Shown here in pieces: positions 1 through 9,976 of a stretch of DNA of 64,000 bases. This DNA is from Rubripirellula tenax (GTDB taxonomy: Bacteria; Planctomycetota; Planctomycetia; Pirellulales; Pirellulaceae): positions 426,415-490,414 of the forward strand of contig NZ_SJPW01000007.1 of assembly GCF_007860125.1 (NCBI RefSeq), read 5' to 3'. The position numbers and the translations under genes are program-made. The notes under the pieces are model-generated. The model was not told where the DNA came from. It saw only the letters and a list, made by a program, of their open reading frames with translations, and searched no databases. Numbering within the stretch: the first letter of the stretch is position 1; every line of letters starts with the position of its first letter.

Positions 1-1397
1 TTGTCCAGCACCGGTCGCAGGACGTCCCGAGCGTAAGACGCGTCGTCGCGAGGGTTCCCTTTGCCCAGGAAACGTTCCGTACGCCGTCGTTGCTGGACGA
101 CCGATTTATCCTCGATCACTCGCGTCGGCCCAACGACGGACATCTGGTGAATTTCGATGCACGGCCCCCGAAAGAAACTCATGCAGTCCATCGTTTCAAC
201 CGTGTCGACATTCCGGCGGGCCATCTCGATCGCAAAGGCCTTCACCTGCGCCGAATCCGGATCGAACGACGCGACATCGAGCCCACCTTTCGTCCGTATT
301 TCTTGGATGCGTTTCCACCACGACCATCCGCGATCGGATCGTTGATAGCCGGCCTTCATCCACGCCGCGCCCAGTTCGGGGTCTTCGCGAAACGCTTCCA
401 ACAACTGGCCCGAGATCCGTTCCAAACTTGAGGCGTTATCGACCTTGTCGCTTCTCAGCGGCGAGTTTTCATAGTGAACGACCAGCGTTTGGCCGCGTTC
501 TAGTTCCACCGTTGCTCGGAACGTCTCGGGGGCATCGCCTTCGATCCGAAATTCGGCCAGTAACGGCAGTGAACTGGCTCTTTCGTAGGCGTTGCCGGCC
601 GCATAGTGAGCAAGCAGTTGGACGATCGGAACGTGGCCCTTGGTCGGCTTGAATGATGAGAGAGTGACCTCGACGTCATAGACGCCGCCGACAATCGCTT
701 CGAACCGGTTCGGCCAAACCGAACCGCGTGCCAGCGGATCGCTGGAGTTCGCCATTCGAAGGACGCCGTCAATTTCGTGACCGGTCGTAAAGTTCAACGT
801 AAAGTCACCGGGGCCAATCTGGAAACTCTGGGGCTCGACTTTGACGGTCGCTCGAATCGGTGGAAGCACCAGATCAGCCGCGACCGCCGCCATCTCGACA
901 TACTGTGCCATCAGCGGAGGTGAGAGCATCAGCCCTTCACCAACGTTGTCGAAGCCGTGCAATTCGGTGTCGGCCGGAAACGATGTCGGAACCGAAAACG
1001 GGATCCCCAGCACATCGCGCACCGTGTTTTCGTATTCTTCGCGATTGAGCCGCCGCAGTACTGTGCCACCGGGACGAACGTGTTTCGTAAGTGTGTCATC
1101 CAACCAAGTAACAAAGTTGGCGACTTCATCATCAGAGGGTTGGTCTTCGTCGACCGGCGGCATCTCTCGCGAACGCATGACGTCGTAGACCCGAGTCCAT
1201 CGTTGCGGCGTGGATGGGTCGCCCCAATCGAGGCTGTCACCATCAAGAACAATCTCACCACTCGCCGCATCGGCACCGTGACAATCCAAACAGTATTTCC
1301 CGAGAAAGGTTTCGGCGACCATTCCCGACGGTTCGTCACCCATGACCGACCCGAGGAAGGACATCACGGCGACGGCGAAACAAAACCTTCTATCCAT
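1..1397 (-). CDS. DUF1592/DUF1587-type secreted protein with heme motif (3' end off window)
   Basis: The reading frame is open from an ATG at 1397 down to the left edge (about 465 residues), so the C-terminal part lies outside the window. It starts with a hydrophobic signal peptide and then has a c-type heme motif CLDCH at residues 36-40. A DUF1587-like segment follows (LRRLNREEYENTVRDVLG, about 114-131). This domain order is that of the large planctomycete cytochrome-like proteins with DUF1587, DUF1592, DUF1588 and DUF1585. The biochemical role of the family is not known; electron transfer or extracellular polymer breakdown has been suggested from context. The DUF1552 gene ends 18 bases upstream on the same strand, which is the usual partner and indicates an operon. 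Confidence 0.88.
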   Translation of the reverse strand, partial: MDRRFCFAVAVMSFLGSVMGDEPSGMVAETFLGKYCLDCHGADAASGEIVLDGDSLDWGDPSTPQRWTRVYDVMRSREMPPVDEDQPSDDEVANFVTWLDDTLTKHVRPGGTVLRRLNREEYENTVRDVLGIPFSVPTSFPADTELHGFDNVGEGLMLSPPLMAQYVEMAAVAADLVLPPIRATVKVEPQSFQIGPGDFTLNFTTGHEIDGVLRMANSSDPLARGSVWPNRFEAIVGGVYDVEVTLSSFKPTKGHVPIVQLLAHYAAGNAYERASSLPLLAEFRIEGDAPETFRATVELERGQTLVVHYENSPLRSDKVDNASSLERISGQLLEAFREDPELGAAWMKAGYQRSDRGWSWWKRIQEIRTKGGLDVASFDPDSAQVKAFAIEMARRNVDTVETMDCMSFFRGPCIEIHQMSVVGPTRVIEDKSVVQQRRRTERFLGKGNPRDDASYARDVLRPVLD

Positions 1398-1415
1398 GGG
1401 TCGACCCTTTGCGAA

Positions 1416-2696
1416 TCAAAGCAAGTACTCGTTCATGTTTCGATTCGCCTTCACGAACCGCTGCTCTTCCAACCCCATCGATTCCATGACGGTTAAGAAA
1501 AGATCGCCAAGCAGCGGAGTCGAGCGAGATGCATCGCTTCGATCGATCGAGTGATGAACGCCATGTTTGAAACCGCCGCCGGCGAGCAGGATCGGTAAGT
1601 GGCTATTGTTGTGCGTATTCGCATCGCCCATTCCGCTCCCAAAAAGCACGGCAGTGGTTTCCAGCAGCGGTCGCCCTTCGACGTCTTTCTTTTCGTTCAA
1701 TTGCCGTAGAAAGTTTCCGAAACGCCGGACGTGCTCGGCGCCGACGCGGTTGAAATCCGCGATCTTCGACGGGTCGTTGCCGTGATGGGAAAGCCCGTGA
1801 TACCCGGCGCTCAGTTTTTCGCCGTCGATGGTGAAGACTTGGCCTTGCCCCGGCGCGATGAACGAGATCACTCGCGTCGAATCAGTTTCCAATGCGAGTG
1901 CCATCAGGTCATACATGATGCTCTCGCACTCCAACGACAGATCCGGCGCGACGGGATCAAAATCGGGCAGCTCGAATGTCACCTTCGGCGTCGGCACATC
2001 AAGCCAATCGCGTTGTTTTTGGAGCTTCTTTTCCACTTCGCGCACGGACGTGAAATACTCGTCAAGTTTCGCCGCATCGCGAGCGTTGACCTGACGCTGA
2101 AAGACACTCGCTTCGTCCAAGGCAAGATCCAGCACACTGCCGCCGCTGTCCAACAGATAGCCCATGCGGGCTTTGTCGGTTCCCGAACGAAAGAGGTGAC
2201 CGAACAGAACACTTGGACGACCGATCGCTGGCAATGCGATGCCTTCCTTGGTGAAGCTCATTCGCCCTTCGGCACCCGATCCGCAGGTGACCTGCAGCGA
2301 TTCGAAACGAGTCTGATCGCCGATCGACTTCGCCACGATTTGATCCAATGAAATTCCTGGTGTGCCTTTGCCCGTCAGGTAGTTTTTCCAGTTCTGGTGC
2401 CCGTTGGGGGCCCGGTGGTCAAGTCCCGAAAACACCGAGAACTCGTTTCGCAGATCCTCCAGCGGCTTCAACACCGGTGACATTGTGTAGTCGCGTCCCT
2501 GCTCGGACGGTGAAAAACTTGGCAAGTGGAAACCAAGATAGGTCCCGATCGTGACCAGTCGCTTCGTCCGCGGCGACGACACCGCCGCGGCCGTCGCACG
2601 TCGTGGCGAAATGGACTCCAACATCGGAAGCGCGAGCGCAAGTCCTGATCCTCTCAGAATTCTGCGACGATCGACCAACGGGGAAGCGGTACTCAT
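1416..2696 (-). CDS. DUF1552 domain-containing secreted protein
   Basis: A 426-residue protein of the planctomycete DUF1552 family, function unknown. I chose the ATG at 2696 because it is followed by a twin-arginine style export signal (DRRRILRGSGLALALPML, residues 9-26); a longer open frame to 2768 adds a non-signal leader. The mature part contains family-typical stretches such as FSGLDHR, SGGSVLDL, GYHGLSHHG and LLAGGG. It lies directly upstream of the DUF1592 gene, a pairing that recurs throughout planctomycete genomes, so the two products probably work together outside the cytoplasm. The substrate is unknown. Confidence 0.88.
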   Translation of the reverse strand: MSTASPLVDRRRILRGSGLALALPMLESISPRRATAAAVSSPRTKRLVTIGTYLGFHLPSFSPSEQGRDYTMSPVLKPLEDLRNEFSVFSGLDHRAPNGHQNWKNYLTGKGTPGISLDQIVAKSIGDQTRFESLQVTCGSGAEGRMSFTKEGIALPAIGRPSVLFGHLFRSGTDKARMGYLLDSGGSVLDLALDEASVFQRQVNARDAAKLDEYFTSVREVEKKLQKQRDWLDVPTPKVTFELPDFDPVAPDLSLECESIMYDLMALALETDSTRVISFIAPGQGQVFTIDGEKLSAGYHGLSHHGNDPSKIADFNRVGAEHVRRFGNFLRQLNEKKDVEGRPLLETTAVLFGSGMGDANTHNNSHLPILLAGGGFKHGVHHSIDRSDASRSTPLLGDLFLTVMESMGLEEQRFVKANRNMNEYLL

Positions 2697-2825
2697 GAAT
2701 GCGTGCCGTTGAGTTCGACGGAGATTCTCACGAAAAAACGTGACGTGTAACTGCCCCATCATACACACAACACCGGTGGCAATCGTCGATCGACCGCTGC
2801 AAGCAACTAGGAGTCCGCTACGGCA

Positions 2826-3722
2826 CTACGTGACGCCGCGGAATCGTGATCGATAGTCACGAGGTGTGGTCGAACGTCGTTTTCGAAACTGGCGGTTGAA
2901 ATTCGATAGGTTCGCGAATCCGGACTGGTTGCAGATCGCTAAGATCGATTCATCCGTATCGGTCAACAGTCGGCATGCCAACCCGATTCGCAGTTCGCTA
3001 ATGTAAGCCAACGGTGTGCGTCCGGTCGATTGCCGGAAGAATCGCGTGAACGCCGACGGGTTCATATCAATCAAATCCGCCAAGTCCATTTGAGTCAGAT
3101 CGGAATCGGCAAGATGGTTCGCAATGTGGTCACAAACCGTTTGAATCTTTGTCTCGGCTGCACGACGCGCCGGTGAAACGCGTGCAGCTGATCCGTTGCG
3201 TGAATCGAAGGACTGCGTCGACAGCGGAACCGGATCATCATAGATCGACAATTCGTGCAGGATCGAAAACAGCCCAAGCAAACGTTTCGCCCCCTTGGTT
3301 GTTACCAACGCCTCCATCTGCGCTCCGACACGGTGAGCTACTTCGGCTGGGTACCACAGACCTTGCTGCGAGCGTTTCAGTAAGGCGTCGATTCGAGCCA
3401 TCTCGCCGCACTCGAAAAATTCGACCCCGAGAAACTCAGGGTGGAATTGCAGAACGATCGCATGGTGTCGGTCACTCGCCTTCCCGAGGTATTCATCAGA
3501 CGCCCATGTATGGGGAATTTGCGATCCGATCAGCACCAGATCGTGGTCGGTGTAGCTGCCGATGTGATCGCCAACGATTCGAGACCCTGAACCAATGGGC
3601 ACGTAAGTCAGCTCGATTTCGGGATGCCGATGCCACTTTGCCGGTGATCGCAATTCTGAACGATCGAAGCATCGAAATGATTCGCCAGTTCGCGGGACCA
3701 GCTTTTCGAAAGTCGGCTTCAT
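2826..3722 (-). CDS. AraC-family transcriptional regulator
   Basis: A 298-residue AraC/XylS-type regulator. The N-terminal half is a cupin-like ligand domain (WHRHPEIELTYVPIGSG near residues 31-47, and SQIPHTW), typical of sugar-responsive members. The C-terminal ~100 residues hold the double helix-turn-helix: the first helix pair around LTQMDLADLIDMNPSAFTRF and the second around ICNQSGFANLSNFNRQFRKR. The gene is divergent from the PEP-CTERM and GH16 genes starting at 3936, and an 8-bp dyad lies in the shared upstream region, so it may control those genes. The inducer cannot be read from sequence. Confidence 0.9.
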   Translation of the reverse strand: MKPTFEKLVPRTGESFRCFDRSELRSPAKWHRHPEIELTYVPIGSGSRIVGDHIGSYTDHDLVLIGSQIPHTWASDEYLGKASDRHHAIVLQFHPEFLGVEFFECGEMARIDALLKRSQQGLWYPAEVAHRVGAQMEALVTTKGAKRLLGLFSILHELSIYDDPVPLSTQSFDSRNGSAARVSPARRAAETKIQTVCDHIANHLADSDLTQMDLADLIDMNPSAFTRFFRQSTGRTPLAYISELRIGLACRLLTDTDESILAICNQSGFANLSNFNRQFRKRRSTTPRDYRSRFRGVT

Positions 3723-3808
3723 GGTTCTCGAAAAAGTCGAACGAAACGGGGGCTCAAGATTGGCCTTACCCCCCCATATTACTCGTTTAGCTTCTGATTA
3801 AACGGAAA

Positions 3809-3840
3809 AAAACGATTCTGCGCACAAAAGATATCGTTTT
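3809..3840. promoter_or_regulatory. Dyad in the AraC / PEP-CTERM divergent region
   Basis: Perfect 8-bp inverted arms AAAACGAT (3809-3816) and ATCGTTTT (3833-3840) are separated by 16 bases in an A/T-rich stretch between the divergent regulator (start 3722) and the PEP-CTERM gene (start 3936). Size and position suit an operator, but no site for this regulator is known, so this is an inference. Confidence 0.35.
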
Positions 3841-3935
3841 GGGTGCCATTCGAGGTGGACGCGAGTTCACAGAGCAAGCAGAATCAACACCAGCGAGAAA
3901 AATTAACTCGAAAACGGTTACGTGAAAGAAAGAAT

Positions 3936-4595
3936 ATGAATACGAATCGAAAACTAATTTGCATCGGGGCGTCAGTATGCGTTTTTGCCGTGGCATCTCT
4001 TTTCGCTGGCAACGAAGCTCGGGCTGATTTGATACTTTTTGAGAATACGGTTCAGCACGGAGGACTTTTCGCGAACGGAACTGCCGCGATCGATACCTTT
4101 GCAGGCGATACTGTTATCAAGTTCACACCAGTCGGAAATTATAGGAGTGGCGGACTAGAGTTTTACGGCGGCAAGGCGTTGGTAATTCCGGCCGGGGAAA
4201 CGCTTTTGAAGGTATCAGCGTATTCAACTGACTCAGGCAACATGAATGGATTTACCATTAATATGAGCACCGGAAGCTTCAACCTGGGAACGGACAGTTG
4301 GACATTGGATGGGAATCCAGGGGCGATCAATGCATTCTCGGGAGGTGCGTGGCACGAATTGGAGTTCGACTTAAGCACTGTCGCCGGTTTCGTTTCCGGC
4401 ACATCCATACTGAATGGATTGGTAACTTTTAAAACCAACACAAGCCAGAATCCCGTCTATTTTCGAAACATCAGTCTCGCAACCGCAGCCGCCGTCCCTG
4501 AAGCATCCTCGATTGCGATGGCAGCGTTGGGAGGTGCGGGTGTGATCTTTCAAATGCGTCGTCGCAAGAAAGCGAAGACTACGTCGGTGGTTTAG
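3936..4595 (+). CDS. PEP-CTERM sorting domain protein
   Basis: A 219-residue exported protein. The ATG at 3936 is preceded by a purine-rich GAAAGAAAG and starts a clear signal peptide (MNTNRKLICIGASVC to about ARA, residues 1-29). The C-terminus is a PEP-CTERM signal: a VPEAS motif, one transmembrane helix, and a basic tail RRRKKAK, which is recognised and cut by an exosortase (a candidate is encoded at 58818-60650). The body is beta-rich with many Gly, Thr and Ser and no catalytic motif that I recognise. It sits 39 bases upstream of the GH16 gene, so both may be made together as surface or matrix proteins. Confidence 0.85.
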   Translation: MNTNRKLICIGASVCVFAVASLFAGNEARADLILFENTVQHGGLFANGTAAIDTFAGDTVIKFTPVGNYRSGGLEFYGGKALVIPAGETLLKVSAYSTDSGNMNGFTINMSTGSFNLGTDSWTLDGNPGAINAFSGGAWHELEFDLSTVAGFVSGTSILNGLVTFKTNTSQNPVYFRNISLATAAAVPEASSIAMAALGGAGVIFQMRRRKKAKTTSVV

Positions 4596-4634
4596 TACGC
4601 GTTCTCACTCTTTCTGCTTGATCGTTTGAATCGA

Positions 4635-5858
4635 ATGAAAAACGAACTCCAAGGCATCATCGCGGTCGCGATGATGCCTTTTCTTTTTGGTTGCTCGCTT
4701 GCTGTTGCACAAGACACTCCGGCGATTGCAAGTGCATCGGCGAAGGCTCGTTTCGACTACGAACTGGTCTTCGATAGCGACTTTTCGAAGCCCGATGTGC
4801 TGGATCCGAAAACCGGCCTGTGGCGGCGTGAGACCATGACCGTCAGCAACAATTCCGGACAGCACCGTCAAGCCGAGGGGCGACGTCACGCGGCGTGGTA
4901 CGACTCGTACCCGACAGAGACGGCGTCGCTTGAAGACGGTGTTTTGGTCCAGCGAGGATTCGTTGCCGACGCCGATCTCGACGACTTCACCAGCCGCGAC
5001 GCCGGCGCGGCTGCTCGCAATTTTGCTTACACGGACCCGGACCCCCGGGATGCTCGGTTGGGCGAGGTCAATTTCGCCGACTTCGAAATCCATACGTCCT
5101 GGTTCGATACCTTCGCGGTGAAATCGGTCGACGGAAAACAGGTTCCGGTGGAACGCACGGACGAATTGCTTCCCAAAGGTGGCTACTGGGGACAGCCGGG
5201 AAAGACGGACACGTTGTCGCCGAATATTTCGTTTGAACCGGGAACCTTCTTTGAAATCGAAGTCAATTTCGAAGGAATGGAAGCTCTCTCGCATCGCCAT
5301 TCCTTTTGGTTGATGCCGGCCAAAGAGCAAGGCCTCGCTTACGATGACGATCATCGCAACGGGCTGGAAATTGATATCTACGAGCACGAAATGGTCGTCG
5401 CCCCGGACCAGGTTCCCGATTCAGGGGACAACCCGAACGAGGTAATGCTGATGAAGTGCATTGGTGGCAAGACAACGCCGCCGTCAACGGTGAATGAACT
5501 TCGAAGTGACGGCAAGACATCGATTCACTCGCCAGGGATCAACCAGGGCTGGCACAAAGTCGGACTGCTATGGACGAACGAAATTTTGATTTGGTTCATT
5601 GATGGGCAGGCAGTGGTGCGCGATCGGAAACTGGTACCTCAAGTGCCGATGTATCTGATTCTTTCACGCGAAGCCAACACGGGGGCGGGACTCTCGTCGG
5701 ACGGTCAAAACCTGAAAGCCGATGGCGATCGCATTCCCGTTGACGCTGGGCTTTATGGACGTAACGTCGCCACGCCTGCAAACCGTGACTTGATCAAACA
5801 AGGTCGCGACGATGTGAAGGTACGTTCGGTACGTGCTTGGAAATTGACGCCCCGGTAA
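4635..5858 (+). CDS. Secreted GH16-family glycoside hydrolase
   Basis: A 407-residue protein with an N-terminal export signal ending LFGCSLAVAQ; Cys20 might be a lipidation site, though the lipobox is imperfect. The catalytic signature of GH16 is visible as EIDIYE at residues 245-250, in which the two Glu are the nucleophile and the acid/base. The family cleaves beta-1,3/1,4-glucans and galactans such as laminarin, agarose, porphyran or carrageenan; which one cannot be told. The aromatic segment RHSFWLMP before the motif is also family-like. The ATG at 4635 was preferred over a TTG 9 bases upstream. The adjacent AraC regulator fits induction by an algal polysaccharide product. Confidence 0.82.
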   Translation: MKNELQGIIAVAMMPFLFGCSLAVAQDTPAIASASAKARFDYELVFDSDFSKPDVLDPKTGLWRRETMTVSNNSGQHRQAEGRRHAAWYDSYPTETASLEDGVLVQRGFVADADLDDFTSRDAGAAARNFAYTDPDPRDARLGEVNFADFEIHTSWFDTFAVKSVDGKQVPVERTDELLPKGGYWGQPGKTDTLSPNISFEPGTFFEIEVNFEGMEALSHRHSFWLMPAKEQGLAYDDDHRNGLEIDIYEHEMVVAPDQVPDSGDNPNEVMLMKCIGGKTTPPSTVNELRSDGKTSIHSPGINQGWHKVGLLWTNEILIWFIDGQAVVRDRKLVPQVPMYLILSREANTGAGLSSDGQNLKADGDRIPVDAGLYGRNVATPANRDLIKQGRDDVKVRSVRAWKLTPR

Positions 5859-5881
5859 AACGCTGCAGTCGCCCTTCTTGC

Positions 5882-5903
5882 CCCTGCGACGCCGTTCGCA
5901 GGG
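5882..5903. terminator. Hairpin between convergent genes (member of a dispersed palindrome family)
   Basis: Perfect 8-bp arms CCCTGCGA (5882-5889) and TCGCAGGG (5896-5903) around a 6-base loop CGCCGT. It lies between the ends of the GH16 gene (5858) and the convergent VWA gene (5925). There is no T-run, so it is a weak terminator at best. The same arm-loop design recurs at 29996, 30146 and 48831. Confidence 0.55.
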
Positions 5904-5924
5904 TGTGCTGCCCAAGTGCTTTAG

Positions 5925-6977
5925 TCAAGCGTTGCTCTTCTTATTACGCGCTCGACGCCTGATGCTTACAACGACGCCAAATCCGATACAGCAGGCCGCG
6001 AACGTCGTTGGTTCGGGTACGGCAGCGACCCCCAGCACGGTGAACTCGGCGGAGCGGACGACTCCGCTTGTGCCGGTGACTTGTGCTGTAAAGACGTTGG
6101 CACCCAGTCCAATATTTCCAGTTACCGCGAAACTGCCATCCAGATCGGTTGGGACGTCGGACAGGCGGCTTCCATCTGGCAAGATTACATCCAATCGTTC
6201 AACAGAATCGAAATTGTCAAAGATGCTGATCAGCTGATTTTCGAAGTTGGTCGCATTTGCGATATTCGCCAGGGCTCCCATGCCAGCATCAGCGAACAAT
6301 TGCAGACTTGTCAGGTTCGATCCAGGCAGTCCAACGACGCTAACCGTATCAATGCGGTCACTTGCGAGACTGCCCGCGATCGCGTCGGCTACGTCCTGGG
6401 CAGTTTGACGTCTGCCATTTCCATCTGCCGCGTTGGGCCGACCATCCGAAATGAGCACGACGTTCTGGTTGCGATTGGCGATCGGATCTAAATCAGTGAG
6501 TTGGCCAGCGGCGTTGAAGATAGCACCCTCGATGTCAGTCGTTCCGAAACGCCGAAGTCCACCCAGGGAATCGAGTAGGATCTGCCGGTTGTCGCTCTCG
6601 CCAATGATTCGGACGGGCGACAATACATCAGTTCTTGCCGAAAAGGACGATACGCCAAGCCGAATGCGTCCGTCCAAGTCTTGAATCAGGCGCTGTGCCG
6701 CAAACAACGCCCAATCCCCAATCTGCTGGCCGCCATTTGGGGCCGTCTGGCCTGTGTCGAGCGTCATGGTTCCGGAATCGTCGATCATCAGAATCGCGTC
6801 GTAAAATCCACCAACCATGCCACTGGCCGTATAGTCGATTGTCGCGTCTGGCCCCAATACGATTGTCGGCGTGCTGGCAGCGGCCCAATCGACACTTACC
6901 TGGGCAAAGAGACATCCCTGATCGAGCCCAACGAAGCCTAACATCAAGATCAAAGCTACGCGAAAATATCGAACCAT
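5925..6977 (-). CDS. von Willebrand factor A domain protein with PEP-CTERM signal
   Basis: About 350 residues. A signal peptide (MVRYFRVALILMLGF to about LFAQ) leads into a vWA domain whose metal-ion-dependent adhesion site reads DDSGT directly after the first strand (ILMI). A later GRPNAADGNGRR and the repeated strand pattern (VVLISD, TVSVVGL) support the fold. The C-terminus carries VPEPTTFAACC, a hydrophobic helix and the basic tail RRRARNKK: a PEP-CTERM sorting signal. vWA domains usually bind protein partners through Mg2+, so an adhesive or matrix role at the surface is likely. The ATG at 6977 is preferred to a GTG two codons upstream. Confidence 0.88.
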   Translation of the reverse strand: MVRYFRVALILMLGFVGLDQGCLFAQVSVDWAAASTPTIVLGPDATIDYTASGMVGGFYDAILMIDDSGTMTLDTGQTAPNGGQQIGDWALFAAQRLIQDLDGRIRLGVSSFSARTDVLSPVRIIGESDNRQILLDSLGGLRRFGTTDIEGAIFNAAGQLTDLDPIANRNQNVVLISDGRPNAADGNGRRQTAQDVADAIAGSLASDRIDTVSVVGLPGSNLTSLQLFADAGMGALANIANATNFENQLISIFDNFDSVERLDVILPDGSRLSDVPTDLDGSFAVTGNIGLGANVFTAQVTGTSGVVRSAEFTVLGVAAVPEPTTFAACCIGFGVVVSIRRRARNKKSNA

Positions 6978-7188
6978 GACCACGACCTCAACAGGGAACT
7001 GGGCGAAATGAGCAAGCTAGGCGAAAGCTAAAGCAGGATGATAGATTTCACTGCAGCCCGCGCCAACCACTGTAAGGGGGGTACATTCTCGGGGTGCCTG
7101 GACCGAACGGATGCGCAGGGGCGAAAGGGGTCGCGAGAAGAGAAGGTCAAGGGCGGAGAGAAAGAATTTGACCGTCATCCACCAACGA

Positions 7189-7226
7189 AAAGAGGCCCGC
7201 CATTGCTGACGGGCCTCTCTTTTTGA
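7189..7226 (-). terminator. Intrinsic terminator downstream of rpsA
   Basis: A strong stem AGAGGCCCG (7191-7199) with CGGGCCTCT (7210-7218), flanked by A-run on the left and T-run on the right, sits 31 bases after the rpsA stop. Read on the minus strand it ends in CCTCTTTTCG; it could act in both directions. Confidence 0.85.
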
Positions 7227-7249
7227 ACTCTAACTGTTCGCGACTGCGA

Positions 7250-9037
<1,788 letters not shown>

Positions 9038-9366
9038 AACTTGTTGTGTGTTCCAGTACGTTTGAGCGGTTTCGGTTCAGACAGACGACCAGAGTCGCCG
9101 AAAGGGCTCGGGGGGGTTAGAGAGCGGAATAAAACGTGTCGTCGCCTAGCGATGCGCCAGCGCCTAGCCGGGTAAGGTATCAAAGCAGAAAAAACGTCAC
9201 AACAGCTAACGTCGCAGTTTCACGGCAAATTGTGACCAACGGGTCCCCGCGGGTTCCCCCGCCTGCGGAACGCGCCGCCGAACCTAACCCGTAGACCGAC
9301 CGGCATCGGTGTGAAAAGATGCAGGGGTACTGCGACGAGAAACCTAGGAACAAGAATCGAGATCCG
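9038..9366. other. Divergent intergenic region rpsA / rpiB (329 bp)
   Basis: This region must hold promoters for rpsA (minus) and rpiB (plus). On the minus strand a TTGTGA (9203-9198) is followed after 17-18 bases by ATACCTT, a poor but possible sigma-70 pair. I see no RNA structure, repeat or additional gene. Confidence 0.4.
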
Positions 9367-9849
9367 ATGGCTGCCACTTTTCCGCTCCGCATCGCCCTGG
9401 GTGGCGACCACGCTGGCTTTCCATTGAAAGAAGTCGTTGCCGCGAGACTGGGTAGCCAGGTCACGCAGATGACGGATTGTGGCACGCACGACACGTCCAG
9501 CTGCGATTACCCCGATTTCGCGATCGCGGTGGCTCGCGAGATCGTCCAGGGCCGAGCCGACCGAGGAATCGTCATTTGCGGCTCGGGCGTCGGCGTCAGC
9601 GTTGCGGCGAACAAAATCCCCGGCATCCGCGCGGCGATCTGCCACGACACCTATTCGGCACACCAGGGTGTCGAGCACGATGACATGAATGTCCTGTGCA
9701 TTGGCGGACGTATCATCGGCAGCGAATTGGCATTCGCGATCATCGACAGCTTCCTGGCCGCAAAATACGAGCCCCAGGAACGACACCAACGGCGACTCGA
9801 CCAAGTGCTTGAGATCGAGCGATTGGGCCTGGGGATCTTCCAAGCCTGA
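9367..9849 (+). CDS. rpiB: Ribose 5-phosphate isomerase B
   Basis: A 160-residue RpiB/LacAB-family sugar-phosphate isomerase that interconverts ribose 5-phosphate and ribulose 5-phosphate in the pentose phosphate pathway. Family hallmarks are the N-terminal IALGGDHAGFPLK, the substrate loop DCGTHDTSSCDYPDFA, the active-site Cys in VICGSGVGVSVAANK, and HDDMNVLCIGGRIIG. The ATG at 9367 gives the family-typical start; the frame is open upstream to 9319 but without homology. A strong hairpin with T-run follows the stop. Confidence 0.95.
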   Translation: MAATFPLRIALGGDHAGFPLKEVVAARLGSQVTQMTDCGTHDTSSCDYPDFAIAVAREIVQGRADRGIVICGSGVGVSVAANKIPGIRAAICHDTYSAHQGVEHDDMNVLCIGGRIIGSELAFAIIDSFLAAKYEPQERHQRRLDQVLEIERLGLGIFQA

Positions 9850-9879
9850 TCCTACCGCTTTCAAGCATTTTCATCGTTG

Positions 9880-9935
9880 AAGTAGCTACCATCGCCAGAG
9901 GGTGGAGCACGTTCTGGCGTAAGCAGCTACTTTTT
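9880..9935. terminator. Intrinsic terminator downstream of rpiB
   Basis: A two-part hairpin: outer arms AGTAGCT (9881-9887) and AGCTACT (9925-9931), inner arms CGCCAGA (9893-9899) and TCTGGCG (9913-9919), followed by a T-run (9931-9935). It lies between the convergent rpiB and the gene ending at 9977. Confidence 0.75.
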
Positions 9936-9976
9936 GGGACGCCTTCTGGGACGCCCAGGTCAATTCTCAAAATGTT

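Noticed and set aside
9175..9203. Sigma-70 promoter for rpsA
   Set aside because: TTGTGA with ATACCTT is too far from consensus to list as a separate feature; noted in the intergenic entry only.
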